Part shown: positions 36,513-44,724 of the stretch, piece by piece
How the letters are laid out: each line of letters starts with the position of its first letter
How positions within the stretch are numbered: the stretch's first letter is position 1
Source of the DNA: Streptomyces sp. NBC_00457
Lineage (GTDB): Bacteria; Actinomycetota; Actinomycetes; Streptomycetales; Streptomycetaceae
Direction: 5' to 3'
DNA: 64,000 bases
Assembly (NCBI RefSeq): GCF_036014015.1
Contig: NZ_CP107905.1
Location: 9,176,001-9,240,000, forward strand
The notes under the pieces: model-generated
Databases searched by the model: none
What the model saw: only the letters and a program-made list of their open reading frames with translations
What the model was told of the DNA's origin: nothing
Made by a program: the position numbers and the translations under genes

Positions 36513-37406
36513 ATGTCTGGCGACACCATCACGAAACCGCACCGACTTTCCTGGGCGCCAAGCCGCGCCGCTCGCGAACTCGGCTTGAAGCGGCGCGAGT
36601 TCGACCTCGCCGTGCACCTCGGACGCATCCGGACCGTGCCCGACGAGGGCGGCGGGGGACGTCGTGTGGCCCAGCAGGAGATCGAGCGGCTTCGCGCCGA
36701 AGAGGGTTTCCCGGAGAGGCTTCTCAGCGCCGTCAAGGCGGTAGGGGCCACGGAAGGCGCCCGCATCATGGAGGTGACCGCGGGGAGGTTCACCCGCCTC
36801 GCCCGGCTCGGCCTGGTGGTCCCGGTCTCCTTCTATCTCAACCGCTACCGAGCGATTGTCTGGCTCTATCTGGCTGAAGAACTACGTCAGTTCGCGGCTG
36901 ACGAGAAGAACGCTCAGCTGCTGAACGGCCGAACACCCGAGGGCCTTCGCGACCAACTGGACGCAGGCCTGGACCTACGGCCCCGCAACTGGCGGGGACG
37001 TCACCTGGGATTCCTGCTGCGGCAGGCCGACGACCCCTGGCAGCATGCCGGTGCCGTGGCCGCCCTGCTCGACCCCGTCCAGATCGCCGAGATCGTCACA
37101 GACCCTTACGAGCGGGCGCACCTGAACAGGTTCCGGCCCGCACCGCCCGCACACGGCGCACCCGGATCGCCCGCCGCGCACCTCGCCGAGCGGATCATGA
37201 CAGCGGACGACGCGGACGAGATCAGCTGGCTCCGGGCGGACCTGACCCAGGCGCTGGACGAGGCGCGCAGGTACCGCCCCGCACCACGACCGAAGGCGAA
37301 GCACCCGGGACCTCCCGCCGCCCCGCCCCGCACTCCCGCCCCGGCCGAGGAGCCCAGGCGATCACGAGGAGGACTGCTGGGCTGGCTGCGCCGCAGAGGA
37401 GAGTGA
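36513..37406 (+). CDS. DUF6397 family protein
   Basis: The 297-aa protein is a Streptomyces-restricted family. The N-terminus has two helix-turn-helix-like segments: AARELGLKRREFDLAVHLGRIRT and EGARIMEVTAGRFTRLARLGLV, the kind found in MerR-like DNA-binding domains. Then come FYLNRYRAIVWLYLAEELRQF, RNWRGRHLGFLLRQADDPW and ALLDPVQIAEIVTDPYERAHL, which are family hallmarks. A Pro-rich C-terminal tail ends RRSRGGLLGWLRRRGE. No experimental function is known to me. Its start is preceded by a possible RNA switch-like repeat. Confidence 0.85.
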   Translation: MSGDTITKPHRLSWAPSRAARELGLKRREFDLAVHLGRIRTVPDEGGGGRRVAQQEIERLRAEEGFPERLLSAVKAVGATEGARIMEVTAGRFTRLARLGLVVPVSFYLNRYRAIVWLYLAEELRQFAADEKNAQLLNGRTPEGLRDQLDAGLDLRPRNWRGRHLGFLLRQADDPWQHAGAVAALLDPVQIAEIVTDPYERAHLNRFRPAPPAHGAPGSPAAHLAERIMTADDADEISWLRADLTQALDEARRYRPAPRPKAKHPGPPAAPPRTPAPAEEPRRSRGGLLGWLRRRGE

Positions 37407-37407
37407 C

Positions 37408-38274
37408 CTACAGCGCCCGGAACAGCCCCTCCTGGACGACGGAGACGAGCAGCCGTCCCTCCACGTCGTAGATGCGCCCACGGGCAAGGCCACGTCCGCC
37501 CGTCGCGATCGGCGACTCCTGGTCGTAGAGGAACCACTCGTCCGCGCGGAACGGCCGATGGAACCACATGGCGTGATCCAGCGACGCCATGTCGAAGTTC
37601 CGCGGCCCCCACAGGGGTTCGACCGGGATCCGGACGGCGTCCAGGAGGGTCATGTCGCTGGCGTAGGTCAGCGCGCAGGTGTGCACGAGCGGGTCGTCGC
37701 CGAGCGGCCCGACCGCGCGCATCCACACGGCGCTGCGCGGCTCGGCGTCCTTGACCTCCTCGGCGGTCCAGCGCAGCCGGTCCACATAGCGGATGTCGAA
37801 GGGCTGACGCCGGGCCATGCGCTCGAACTGCTCGGGCAGCGCGCCCAGATGCTCCCGGACCTCCTGCGTCACCGTCGGCAGGGACTCCGGGTCCGGGACC
37901 TCGCGGGCCGGCGGCAGCTGGTGCTCGAAGGGACCTTCCTCAGGCTTGTGAAAGGAGGCGGTGAGATTGAAGATCGTGCGGCCCTGCTGCACGGCGGTGA
38001 CCCGACGGGTGGTGAACGACCGGCCGTCCCGGACCCGCTCGACCTGGTACACGATCGGCACGCCCGGCCGGCCCGGGCGCAGGAAGTACGCGTGCAGCGA
38101 GTGCACCGGGCGCTCGCCGTCCGTGGTGCGTCCGGCGGCGACCAGCGCCTGGCCGGCCACCTGGCCGCCGAAGACCCGTTGCAAGGACTCCTGCGGGCTG
38201 CGGCCCCGGAAGATGTTGACCTCGATCTGCTCCAGGTCGAGCAGGTCGACAAGCCTCTCGGCCGGATTCGTCAT
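37408..38274 (-). CDS. tesB: Acyl-CoA thioesterase II
   Basis: The 288-aa protein is a double-hotdog TesB-type thioesterase, hydrolysing medium to long acyl-CoA to free acid plus CoA. Signatures: FRGRSPQESLQRVFGGQVAGQAL, VHSLHAYFLRPG, QQGRTIFNLTASFHKPEEG and ASLDHAMWFHRPFRADEWFLYDQES; the catalytic Asp of ASLDHA and partner Gln/Thr residues are present. Length is normal. It lies 19 bp downstream of the helicase gene, likely the same transcript, and its stop is one base away from the convergent DUF6397 stop. Confidence 0.93.
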   Translation of the reverse strand: MTNPAERLVDLLDLEQIEVNIFRGRSPQESLQRVFGGQVAGQALVAAGRTTDGERPVHSLHAYFLRPGRPGVPIVYQVERVRDGRSFTTRRVTAVQQGRTIFNLTASFHKPEEGPFEHQLPPAREVPDPESLPTVTQEVREHLGALPEQFERMARRQPFDIRYVDRLRWTAEEVKDAEPRSAVWMRAVGPLGDDPLVHTCALTYASDMTLLDAVRIPVEPLWGPRNFDMASLDHAMWFHRPFRADEWFLYDQESPIATGGRGLARGRIYDVEGRLLVSVVQEGLFRAL

Positions 38275-38293
38275 GGGTGAATTTCTCCTGTGC

Positions 38294-40807
38294 TCACAGC
38301 TGGCCGACGTCGGTGACACGGACGATCGCACGGCCTTCCGCGTCGGAGGCGGCGAGATCGATCTCCGCGCTGATGCCCCAGTCATGATCGTCGTTCGGGT
38401 CGTCGAAGATCTGGCGCACGCGCCACAGGCCGTGCTGCGGTTCTTCCTGGATGACGAGCAGCTTGGGGCCGCGGGCGTCGGGGCCGGTGCCGAGGTCGTC
38501 GTACTCGTCCCAGTACTTGTCCATCGCCTCGCCCCAGGCGTCCGCGTCCCAGCCGGACTCCGCGTCCATCTCGCCCAGCTCCTCGACCTGGTCGAGGGCG
38601 GCCAGCTCGACGCGGCGGAACAGGGCGTTGCGGACCAGGACCCGGAAGGCGCGCGCGTTCGCGGTCACCGGCTTGACCTCGTCGGCCTTCTCCTGGGCCT
38701 CCTCGGCGGTCATCTCCTCCGGGTTGGCGAGCTGCTCCCACTCGTCCAGCAGGCTGGAGTCGACCTGGCGCACCATCTCGCCGAGCCACTCGATCAGGTC
38801 CTGCAGATCCTCGGACTTGATGTCGTCGGGGATGTTGTGGTCGAGGGTTTTGTAGGCGGAGGCGAGGTAGCGCAGGACGATGCCCTCGGTGCGGGCCAGC
38901 TCGTAGAAGGACACCAACTCCGTGAAGGACATGGCCCGTTCGTACATGTCGCGGATGACGGACTTCGGCGACAGCGGGTGGTCGCCCACCCAGGGATGGC
39001 TCTTGCGGTAGGTGTCGTAGGCGTGGAAGAGCAGCTCTTCCAGAGGCTTCGGGTACGAGATGTCCTGGAGCCGCTCCATGCGCTCCTCGTACTCGACACC
39101 GTCCGCCTTCATCGCGGCCACGGCCTCGCCCTTCGCCTTGTTCAGCTGGGCGACGAGGATCTGCCGGGGGTCGTCCAGCGTCGACTCGACGACGGACACC
39201 ATGTCCAGCGCGTACGACGGCGACTCGGGGTCCAGCAGCTCGAATGCGGCCAGGGCGAACGTGGAGAGCGGCTGGTTGAGCGCGAAGTCCTGCTGGAGAT
39301 CGACGGTCAGGCGCACGATGCGGCCCGAGGCGTCCGGCTCGTCGAGCTTCTCGACGATGCCGCCGTCCAGCAGCGAGCGGTAGATGGCGATCGCCCGCCG
39401 GATGTGCCTGAGCTGCTGCTTGCGCGGCTCGTGGTTGTCCTCCAGGAGGTGCCGCATCGCCTCGAAGGCGTTGCCGGGCCGGGCGATCACCGACAGCAGC
39501 ATCGTGTGCGTGACCCGGAAACGCGAGGTCAGCGGCTCCGGATCGGAGCCGATGAGCTTCTCGAAGGTGTTCTCCGTCCACCCGACAAAACCCTCGGGCG
39601 CCTTCTTGCGGACCACCTTGCGGCGCTTCTTCGGGTCGTCGCCCGCCTTGGCGAGCGCCTTCTCGTTCTCGATGACGTGCTCGGGCGCCTGCGCCACGAC
39701 GAAGCCCGCCGTGTCGAAGCCCGCGCGCCCGGCCCGCCCCGCGATCTGGTGGAACTCACGGGCGCGCAGCGTGCGCACGCGGCTTCCGTCGTACTTGGTG
39801 AGAGCCGTGAACAGCACGGTGCGGATAGGGACGTTGACGCCCACGCCGAGCGTGTCCGTGCCGCAGATGACCTTCAGCAGACCGGCCTGGGCGAGCTTCT
39901 CCACCAGGCGCCGGTACTTGGGCAGCATGCCGGCGTGATGGACACCGATGCCGTGCCGGACGTAGCGGGAGAGGTTGCGGCCGAACTTGGTGGTGAAGCG
40001 GAAGTTGCCGATCAGCTCGGCGATCTGGTCCTTCTCCTCGCGCGAGCACATGTTGATGCTCATCAGCGCCTGTGCCCGCTCCACGGCCTGGGCCTGGGTG
40101 AAGTGCACGATGTAGACCGGCGCCTGCCTGGTCTCCAGCAACTCGGTCAGCGTCTCGGTGAGCGGCGTGAGTTTGTACTCGTAGGACAGCGGCACGGGAC
40201 GGGTCGCCGAGCGGACCACCGCGGTCGGGCGGCCGGTGCGCCGGGTGAGGTCCTCCTCGAACATCGAGACATCGCCGAGCGTGGCCGACATCAGGACGAA
40301 CTGCGCCTTCGGCAGTTCGAGGATCGGGATCTGCCAGGCCCAGCCCCGGTCGCCCTCCGCGTAGAAGTGGAACTCGTCCATCACGACCTGGCCGACGTCG
40401 GCGTTCTTGCCGTCGCGCAGGGCAATCGACGCGAGCACCTCGGCGGTGCAGCAGATGACGGGAGCGTCGGCATTGACGGACGCGTCGCCGGTGAGCATGC
40501 CGACGTTCTCGGTGCCGAAGAGTTTGCACAGCTCGAAGAACTTCTCCGAGACGAGCGCCTTGATCGGGGCGGTGTAGAAGGTGACCTCGTCACGGGCGAG
40601 GGCGGCGAAGTGCGCACCCGCCGCGATCAGGCTCTTGCCGGAGCCGGTGGGCGTCGACACGATCACATTCGCGCCGGAGACCGCCTCGATCAGCGCCTCC
40701 TCCTGGTGGGGATAGAGGGTGAGGCCGCGCTCCTGGGTCCACGACTCGAAGGCCTCATAGAGAGCGTCGGGGTCGGCGGTCGGCGGCAGCTGATCGATGA
40801 GGGTCAC
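38294..40807 (-). CDS. SKI2-like DEAD/DEAH RNA helicase with DUF3516 C-terminus
   Basis: The 837-aa superfamily 2 helicase has motif I STPTGSGKS (51-59), motif Ia YTAPIKALVSEK, motif II DEFH (144-147), motif III SATLGD, a Lhr/Ski2-type VHHAGMLPKYRRLVEKLAQ segment, and motif VI QIAGRAGRAGFD. The C-terminal half (about 450-837) matches the actinobacterial DUF3516-containing helicases. Likely unwinds RNA or participates in decay; natural substrate unknown. The gene is cotranscribed with tesB. Its opposite strand carries a very long open frame that is an artefact of high GC. Confidence 0.92.
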   Translation of the reverse strand: MTLIDQLPPTADPDALYEAFESWTQERGLTLYPHQEEALIEAVSGANVIVSTPTGSGKSLIAAGAHFAALARDEVTFYTAPIKALVSEKFFELCKLFGTENVGMLTGDASVNADAPVICCTAEVLASIALRDGKNADVGQVVMDEFHFYAEGDRGWAWQIPILELPKAQFVLMSATLGDVSMFEEDLTRRTGRPTAVVRSATRPVPLSYEYKLTPLTETLTELLETRQAPVYIVHFTQAQAVERAQALMSINMCSREEKDQIAELIGNFRFTTKFGRNLSRYVRHGIGVHHAGMLPKYRRLVEKLAQAGLLKVICGTDTLGVGVNVPIRTVLFTALTKYDGSRVRTLRAREFHQIAGRAGRAGFDTAGFVVAQAPEHVIENEKALAKAGDDPKKRRKVVRKKAPEGFVGWTENTFEKLIGSDPEPLTSRFRVTHTMLLSVIARPGNAFEAMRHLLEDNHEPRKQQLRHIRRAIAIYRSLLDGGIVEKLDEPDASGRIVRLTVDLQQDFALNQPLSTFALAAFELLDPESPSYALDMVSVVESTLDDPRQILVAQLNKAKGEAVAAMKADGVEYEERMERLQDISYPKPLEELLFHAYDTYRKSHPWVGDHPLSPKSVIRDMYERAMSFTELVSFYELARTEGIVLRYLASAYKTLDHNIPDDIKSEDLQDLIEWLGEMVRQVDSSLLDEWEQLANPEEMTAEEAQEKADEVKPVTANARAFRVLVRNALFRRVELAALDQVEELGEMDAESGWDADAWGEAMDKYWDEYDDLGTGPDARGPKLLVIQEEPQHGLWRVRQIFDDPNDDHDWGISAEIDLAASDAEGRAIVRVTDVGQL

Positions 40808-40952
40808 GCCCCCATCTTGCCTGCCCTACTGCCCGATGGGGGAATCGGATGCGGGCCCGAAGATCGCGAACGCTACGCTGTCTCGCCGGCGGAGCGTCAG
40901 CGCACCCGGTCAACTGGACAGTGGCACACGAGGAATGGGGCGGGCAACGGCC

Positions 40953-41747
40953 ATGATGGGACCAGCACACTCACTGTCGGGGGCCGCGGCCTGGCTAGGC
41001 GTCGGAGCTGCGGCGGCCGCGACAGGGCACACGATGCCGTGGCCGGTGCTCCTGGTGGGCGCCCTGATCTGCGCCGGCGCCGCGCTCGCCCCGGACCTCG
41101 ACCACAAGGCGGCCACCATCTCGCGGGCCTTCGGACCGCTTTCGCGCGGGCTGTGCGAGATCGTCGACAAGCTGTCGTACGCCGTCTACAAGGCCACGAA
41201 GAAGCAGGGCGACCCGCGCCGCTCCGGCGGGCACCGCACGCTGACCCACACCTGGCTGTGGGCCGTCCTGATCGGCGCGGGCGCCTCGGTCCTGGCGATC
41301 ACCGGGGGGCGCTGGGCGGTGCTGGCGATTCTGTTCGCGCACATAGTGCTGGCCATCGAAGGCCTGCTGTGGCGGGCGACGCGTGGATCCAGCGCCGATG
41401 TCCTGGTGTGGCTGCTGGCGGCCACCAGTGCGTGGATTCTCGCGGGTGTCCTGGACGAGCCGGGCAACGGCGCGAGCTGGCTGTTCACCGAGCCCGGCCA
41501 GGAGTACCTGTGGCTGGGCCTGCCCGTCCTGCTGGGCGCGCTGGTGCACGACATCGGGGACGCGCTGACGGTCTCCGGCTGCCCGATACTCTGGCCGATC
41601 CCGGTGGGCCGCAAGCGCTGGTACCCCATCGGCCCGCCGAAGGCCATGCGGTTCCGGGCGGGCAGCTGGGTCGAGCTGAAGGTGCTGATGCCGGCCTTCA
41701 TGCTGCTCGGGGGCGTGGGCTGCGCGGCGGCACTCAACTTCATCTGA
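40953..41747 (+). CDS. Integral membrane metal-dependent hydrolase (YdjM/LexA-regulated family)
   Basis: The 264-aa protein has about six membrane helices and the family signature of YdjM-like predicted metal hydrolases: GPAHSLSGAAAW near the start (His), PDLDHKAATISR, GGHRTLTHT and ALVHDIGDALT, with His and Asp residues suited to metal binding. Substrate unknown; phospholipid or wall-related substrates have been suggested for relatives. ATG 40953 or the adjacent 40956 fits the family start; an earlier ATG at 40935 is too near its own ribosome-binding site. Confidence 0.87.
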   Translation: MMGPAHSLSGAAAWLGVGAAAAATGHTMPWPVLLVGALICAGAALAPDLDHKAATISRAFGPLSRGLCEIVDKLSYAVYKATKKQGDPRRSGGHRTLTHTWLWAVLIGAGASVLAITGGRWAVLAILFAHIVLAIEGLLWRATRGSSADVLVWLLAATSAWILAGVLDEPGNGASWLFTEPGQEYLWLGLPVLLGALVHDIGDALTVSGCPILWPIPVGRKRWYPIGPPKAMRFRAGSWVELKVLMPAFMLLGGVGCAAALNFI

Positions 41748-41809
41748 GCCCGCCGCCATCAGGCCGGGGCACGGGTTGCCGTGAGCCCGACCCCACCTGC
41801 CCTGTGCTG

Positions 41810-42067
41810 TCAGCCGTTCTGTCCGGTGCCGCCGTACCGCTTCTCGAACTTGGCGACGCGGCCCTCGGTGTCCACGGTCCGCGCCTTGCCGGTGTAGAAG
41901 GGGTGGCTCTCGGAGGAGATCTCCACGTCCACGACCGGGTAGGTCTCGCCGTCGTCCCACTCGATGGTCTGCTCGCTCGTGGCGGTGGACCGGGTCAGGA
42001 AGGCGTAGCCGGCGGCGCGGTCGCGGAAGACGACCGGGTGGTAGTCGGGGTGCTTGTCCTGCTGCAT
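41810..42067 (-). CDS. rpmE2: 50S ribosomal protein L31 type B (zinc-free)
   Basis: The 85-aa protein is L31 of the type B (C-minus) form: [12 protein letters not shown] at the start and the conserved [13 protein letters not shown] [28 protein letters not shown] at the end. It lacks the Cys pairs that bind zinc in type A L31. In actinobacteria the zinc-free copy usually replaces the zinc form when Zur is derepressed. No Zur box was seen in the 48 bp to the upstream DUF5709 gene, so it may be read from that gene's promoter. Ribosomal protein of the large subunit surface. Confidence 0.95.
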   Translation of the reverse strand: MQQDKHPDYHPVVFRDRAAGYAFLTRSTATSEQTIEWDDGETYPVVDVEISSESHPFYTGKARTVDTEGRVAKFEKRYGGTGQNG

Positions 42068-42115
42068 GGCGGCTCCTTGTACGGCACCGGGATCGTCGGC
42101 GCGGGGGACGACGGG

Positions 42116-42586
42116 TCAGCCGGGCAGGGTGTCCTCGTCGACGATGTGCATCGCGGCCTCCTCGGCCGAGGCCGCGGCACCGTCGATCCCGACGTCCGTG
42201 GCGACCATGGCGCTCTCCTCGTCCTCATGCGCTCCTTCGTCGGGGGCCACCAGACGGCCCGAGCGGACGGCGCCGACCTCGTTGTCCCAGAGTTCCCCGT
42301 CGGTGCCCTGGCTGTCTCCGATACCGTCCCCGTCAGGCTCCGTGAGGTCCGGCAGCTCCTCGGCGAGCCGTTGGTCCAGCGTCTCGCCGTGCAGGCGCTC
42401 GGCGGCCGTCACGTCGGAGCGCTCCACCGCCCATGGTCTGTCCGGCGGAGACCAGCCCCGGTCGAGGGGGTCGTCGACACCGTCGTCGACCAGGGTGTCC
42501 TGCACGTCCAGCAACCCCGCGTCGTCCTGGACCTCGGATCCGTCGGGCTGGTAGACGTCGTCTCCCCATCCGTCGGCGCTGTTCAC
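42116..42586 (-). CDS. DUF5709 acidic protein
   Basis: The 156-aa protein is very acidic (many Asp/Glu) and lacks signal peptide or membrane helices. YQPDGSEVQDDAGLLDVQDTL, LDRGWSPPDRPWAVERSD and GDSQGTDGELWDNEVGA are the conserved blocks of DUF5709. The GTG start (42586) follows TGGAGG at five bases. It precedes rpmE2 by 48 bp on the same strand. Function unknown; its composition suggests a flexible protein. Confidence 0.85.
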   Translation of the reverse strand: MNSADGWGDDVYQPDGSEVQDDAGLLDVQDTLVDDGVDDPLDRGWSPPDRPWAVERSDVTAAERLHGETLDQRLAEELPDLTEPDGDGIGDSQGTDGELWDNEVGAVRSGRLVAPDEGAHEDEESAMVATDVGIDGAAASAEEAAMHIVDEDTLPG

Positions 42587-42871
42587 GGGTACCTCCAGGT
42601 GATGGGGACGGGCCCGTTCCGACCGCGGTCGGCGGCGGGCGTGCCGGGGCGCGGGGCGCACACGACCGGAACCGAGCGGTTCCCGGCCGCACTCCGCGAG
42701 CCCGTACCGATAACCCCAGCCTTCCACCCCCGTTCGGGACCGCGCAACGGCACGGGAGGTAAGGGAGAGGACAGGGTTCGGCGGGAGGGCCCGTGTGCCA
42801 CCCCGCCCGGGCACGCGACCGGCCCGCACGCAGGACGGGACAGCCATGCCCTCGTGCCGGGCAGGCGGCCA
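42587..42871. other. Gene-free stretch upstream of DUF5709
   Basis: 285 bp with no supportable gene. Open frames here on both strands have no ribosome-binding site and only arise from the high GC content. It probably carries the promoter of the leftward DUF5709-rpmE2 pair; I recognise no clear -10/-35 pair or operator. Confidence 0.5.
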
Positions 42872-42908
42872 CCGGTGCCGTCCCGTCGACGGACGAGGAC
42901 GGCACCGG
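42872..42908 (-). terminator. Terminator of the paired ABC exporter operon
   Basis: Perfect 12-bp stem, CCGGTGCCGTCC (42872-42883) and GGACGGCACCGG (42897-42908), loop of 13 nt, 34 bp beyond the stop codon of the leftward second exporter gene. Confidence 0.75.
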
Positions 42909-42942
42909 CGGTCACGGCTGCTGAACCGAGCAGCTCAGCGGC

Positions 42943-44724
42943 TCACCCGTGCCAGGACCGCCACAGCGCCGCGTACGCCCCGTCCGCCGCGACCAGCTCG
43001 TCGTGGCTGCCCAGCTCGCTGATCCGGCCGTTCTCGACGACGGCGATGACGTCGGCGTCGTGGGCGGTGTGCAGCCGGTGGGCGATGGCGACGACGGTGC
43101 GGCCGTCGAGGACGCGGCCCAGGGACCGTTCCAGGTGGCGTGCCGCGCGTGGGTCGAGCAGGGAGGTGGCCTCGTCCAGGACGAGCGTGTGCGGGTCGGC
43201 CAGCACCAGGCGAGCCAGCGCGATCTGCTGGGCCTGCGCCGGCGTGAGCACCGCCCCGCCCGAGCCCACCTCGGTGTCGAGGCCGTCGTCGAGCGCCCGC
43301 GCCCACTCGTCCGCGTCGACCGCGCCCAGCGCTGCCCACAGCTCGGCGTCGCCGGCGCTCGTGCGGGCCAGCAGGAGGTTGTCCCGCAGGGAGCCGACGA
43401 ACACATGGTGCTCCTGGTTGACCAGCGCCACATGGGAGCGGACCGCTTCGGCGGGCATCCGGGACAGTTCGGCGCCGCCGAGGGTGATGTGGCCGTCCCG
43501 GGGCGCATAGATGCCGGCCAGCAGCCTGCCCAGCGTGGACTTACCCGCGCCCGACGGGCCGACCAGCGCCAGCCGGGTGCCGGGGGCGACCTGGAGGGAC
43601 ACCTTGCGCAGGACGTCGACGCCTTCGAGGTAGCCGAAGTGGACCCGGTCGGCCCGCACGTCGCGCCCGTCGGGTGACACCTCGGCGTCACCGGCGTCCG
43701 GCTCGATCTCCCGGACCCCGACCAGACGGGCCAGGGACACCTCGGCGACCTGAAGCTCGTCGTACCAGCGCAGCATGAGCCCGACCGGGTCGACGAGCAT
43801 CTGCGCGATCAGCGCACCCGTGGTCAGCTGGCCGACGTCGATCCAGCCCTGCAGGACGAAGACGCCGCCGAGCATCAGGACCGAGGAGAGCACGGTGACA
43901 TGGGTGACGTTGATGACCGGGAAGAGCACCGACCGCAACCACATCGTGTAGCGCTCCCAGGCGGTCCACTCCTTGATCCGCTGGTCCGACAGTTCGATCC
44001 GGCGGTCGCCGAGGCGGTGGGCCTCGACGGTGTGCCCGGCGTCCACCGTCTCGGCGAGCACGGCGGCCACGGACGCGTACCCCGCGGCCTCCGACCGGTA
44101 GGCGGACGGGGCGCGCTTGAAGTACCAGCGGCAGCCGACCACCAGCAACGGCAGGGCGAGCAGCACCGCGGCGGCGAGCGGCGGCGCGGTCACGACGAGC
44201 CCGCCCAGCAGCAGAGCCGCCCACACCACGCTGATCGCCAACTGCGGTACGGCCTCGCGCATCGCGTTGGCCAGCCGGTCGATGTCCGTCGTGATCCGGG
44301 ACAGCAGGTCGCCGGTCCCCGCACGTTCCAGAACCCCCGGCGGCAGCCCGACCGACCGTACGAGGAAGTCCTCGCGCAGGTCGGCCAGCATCCGCTCGCC
44401 GAGCATCGCGCCGCGCAGCCGCACCTCTCGTACGAACACGGCGTGGAGCACCAGCGCGACCAGGAACAGTGCGACGGTGAGCTCCAGATGGAGTTCGCGC
44501 GCCTCCTCCGACACCCGTTCCACGAGCCCGCCCAGCAGATACGGGCCCGCCATCGACGCCAGCACGGCGACCGTGTTGACGCCGATGAGGAGCAGGAAGG
44601 CTCGGCGGTGCCGGCGGAAGAGTTCGGCCACATAGGCGCGTACGGTCGTGGTGGCGCCGACGGGCAGAGTGTTCGCCGTCGTCGGTGCCGCCGGGTCGTA
44701 GGCCGGTGGCGCCACGCCGATCAT
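42943..44724 (-). CDS. ABC exporter half-transporter, subunit with intact Walker A but degenerate signature
   Basis: The 593-aa protein has six membrane helices (about 40-310) and an ATPase domain (about 345-593). Walker A is GPSGAGKST (389-397), Walker B LVLDE (514-518) and the H-switch His549 (AIAHRL) are intact. The C-loop that should read LSGGQ is LTPAQ (493-497). Its ATG overlaps the stop of the upstream subunit (ATGA), so the two are made together and form a heterodimer: this subunit supplies the ATP-binding face, the partner the LSGGQ, leaving one working ATPase site. Cargo unknown; lipids, peptides or drugs are usual. Confidence 0.9.
   Translation of the reverse strand: MIGVAPPAYDPAAPTTANTLPVGATTTVRAYVAELFRRHRRAFLLLIGVNTVAVLASMAGPYLLGGLVERVSEEARELHLELTVALFLVALVLHAVFVREVRLRGAMLGERMLADLREDFLVRSVGLPPGVLERAGTGDLLSRITTDIDRLANAMREAVPQLAISVVWAALLLGGLVVTAPPLAAAVLLALPLLVVGCRWYFKRAPSAYRSEAAGYASVAAVLAETVDAGHTVEAHRLGDRRIELSDQRIKEWTAWERYTMWLRSVLFPVINVTHVTVLSSVLMLGGVFVLQGWIDVGQLTTGALIAQMLVDPVGLMLRWYDELQVAEVSLARLVGVREIEPDAGDAEVSPDGRDVRADRVHFGYLEGVDVLRKVSLQVAPGTRLALVGPSGAGKSTLGRLLAGIYAPRDGHITLGGAELSRMPAEAVRSHVALVNQEHHVFVGSLRDNLLLARTSAGDAELWAALGAVDADEWARALDDGLDTEVGSGGAVLTPAQAQQIALARLVLADPHTLVLDEATSLLDPRAARHLERSLGRVLDGRTVVAIAHRLHTAHDADVIAVVENGRISELGSHDELVAADGAYAALWRSWHG

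Noticed and set aside
42068..42115. Zur box in front of rpmE2
   Set aside because: The 48-bp gap is GC-rich and has no TGAnAATnATTnTCA-like palindrome.
37961..43510. A 1849-codon rightward open frame
   Set aside because: It runs antisense to tesB, the RNA helicase, rpmE2, DUF5709 and an ABC transporter gene, all with strong family motifs. Its translation is low-complexity and has no domain; it is a product of GC-rich third positions.
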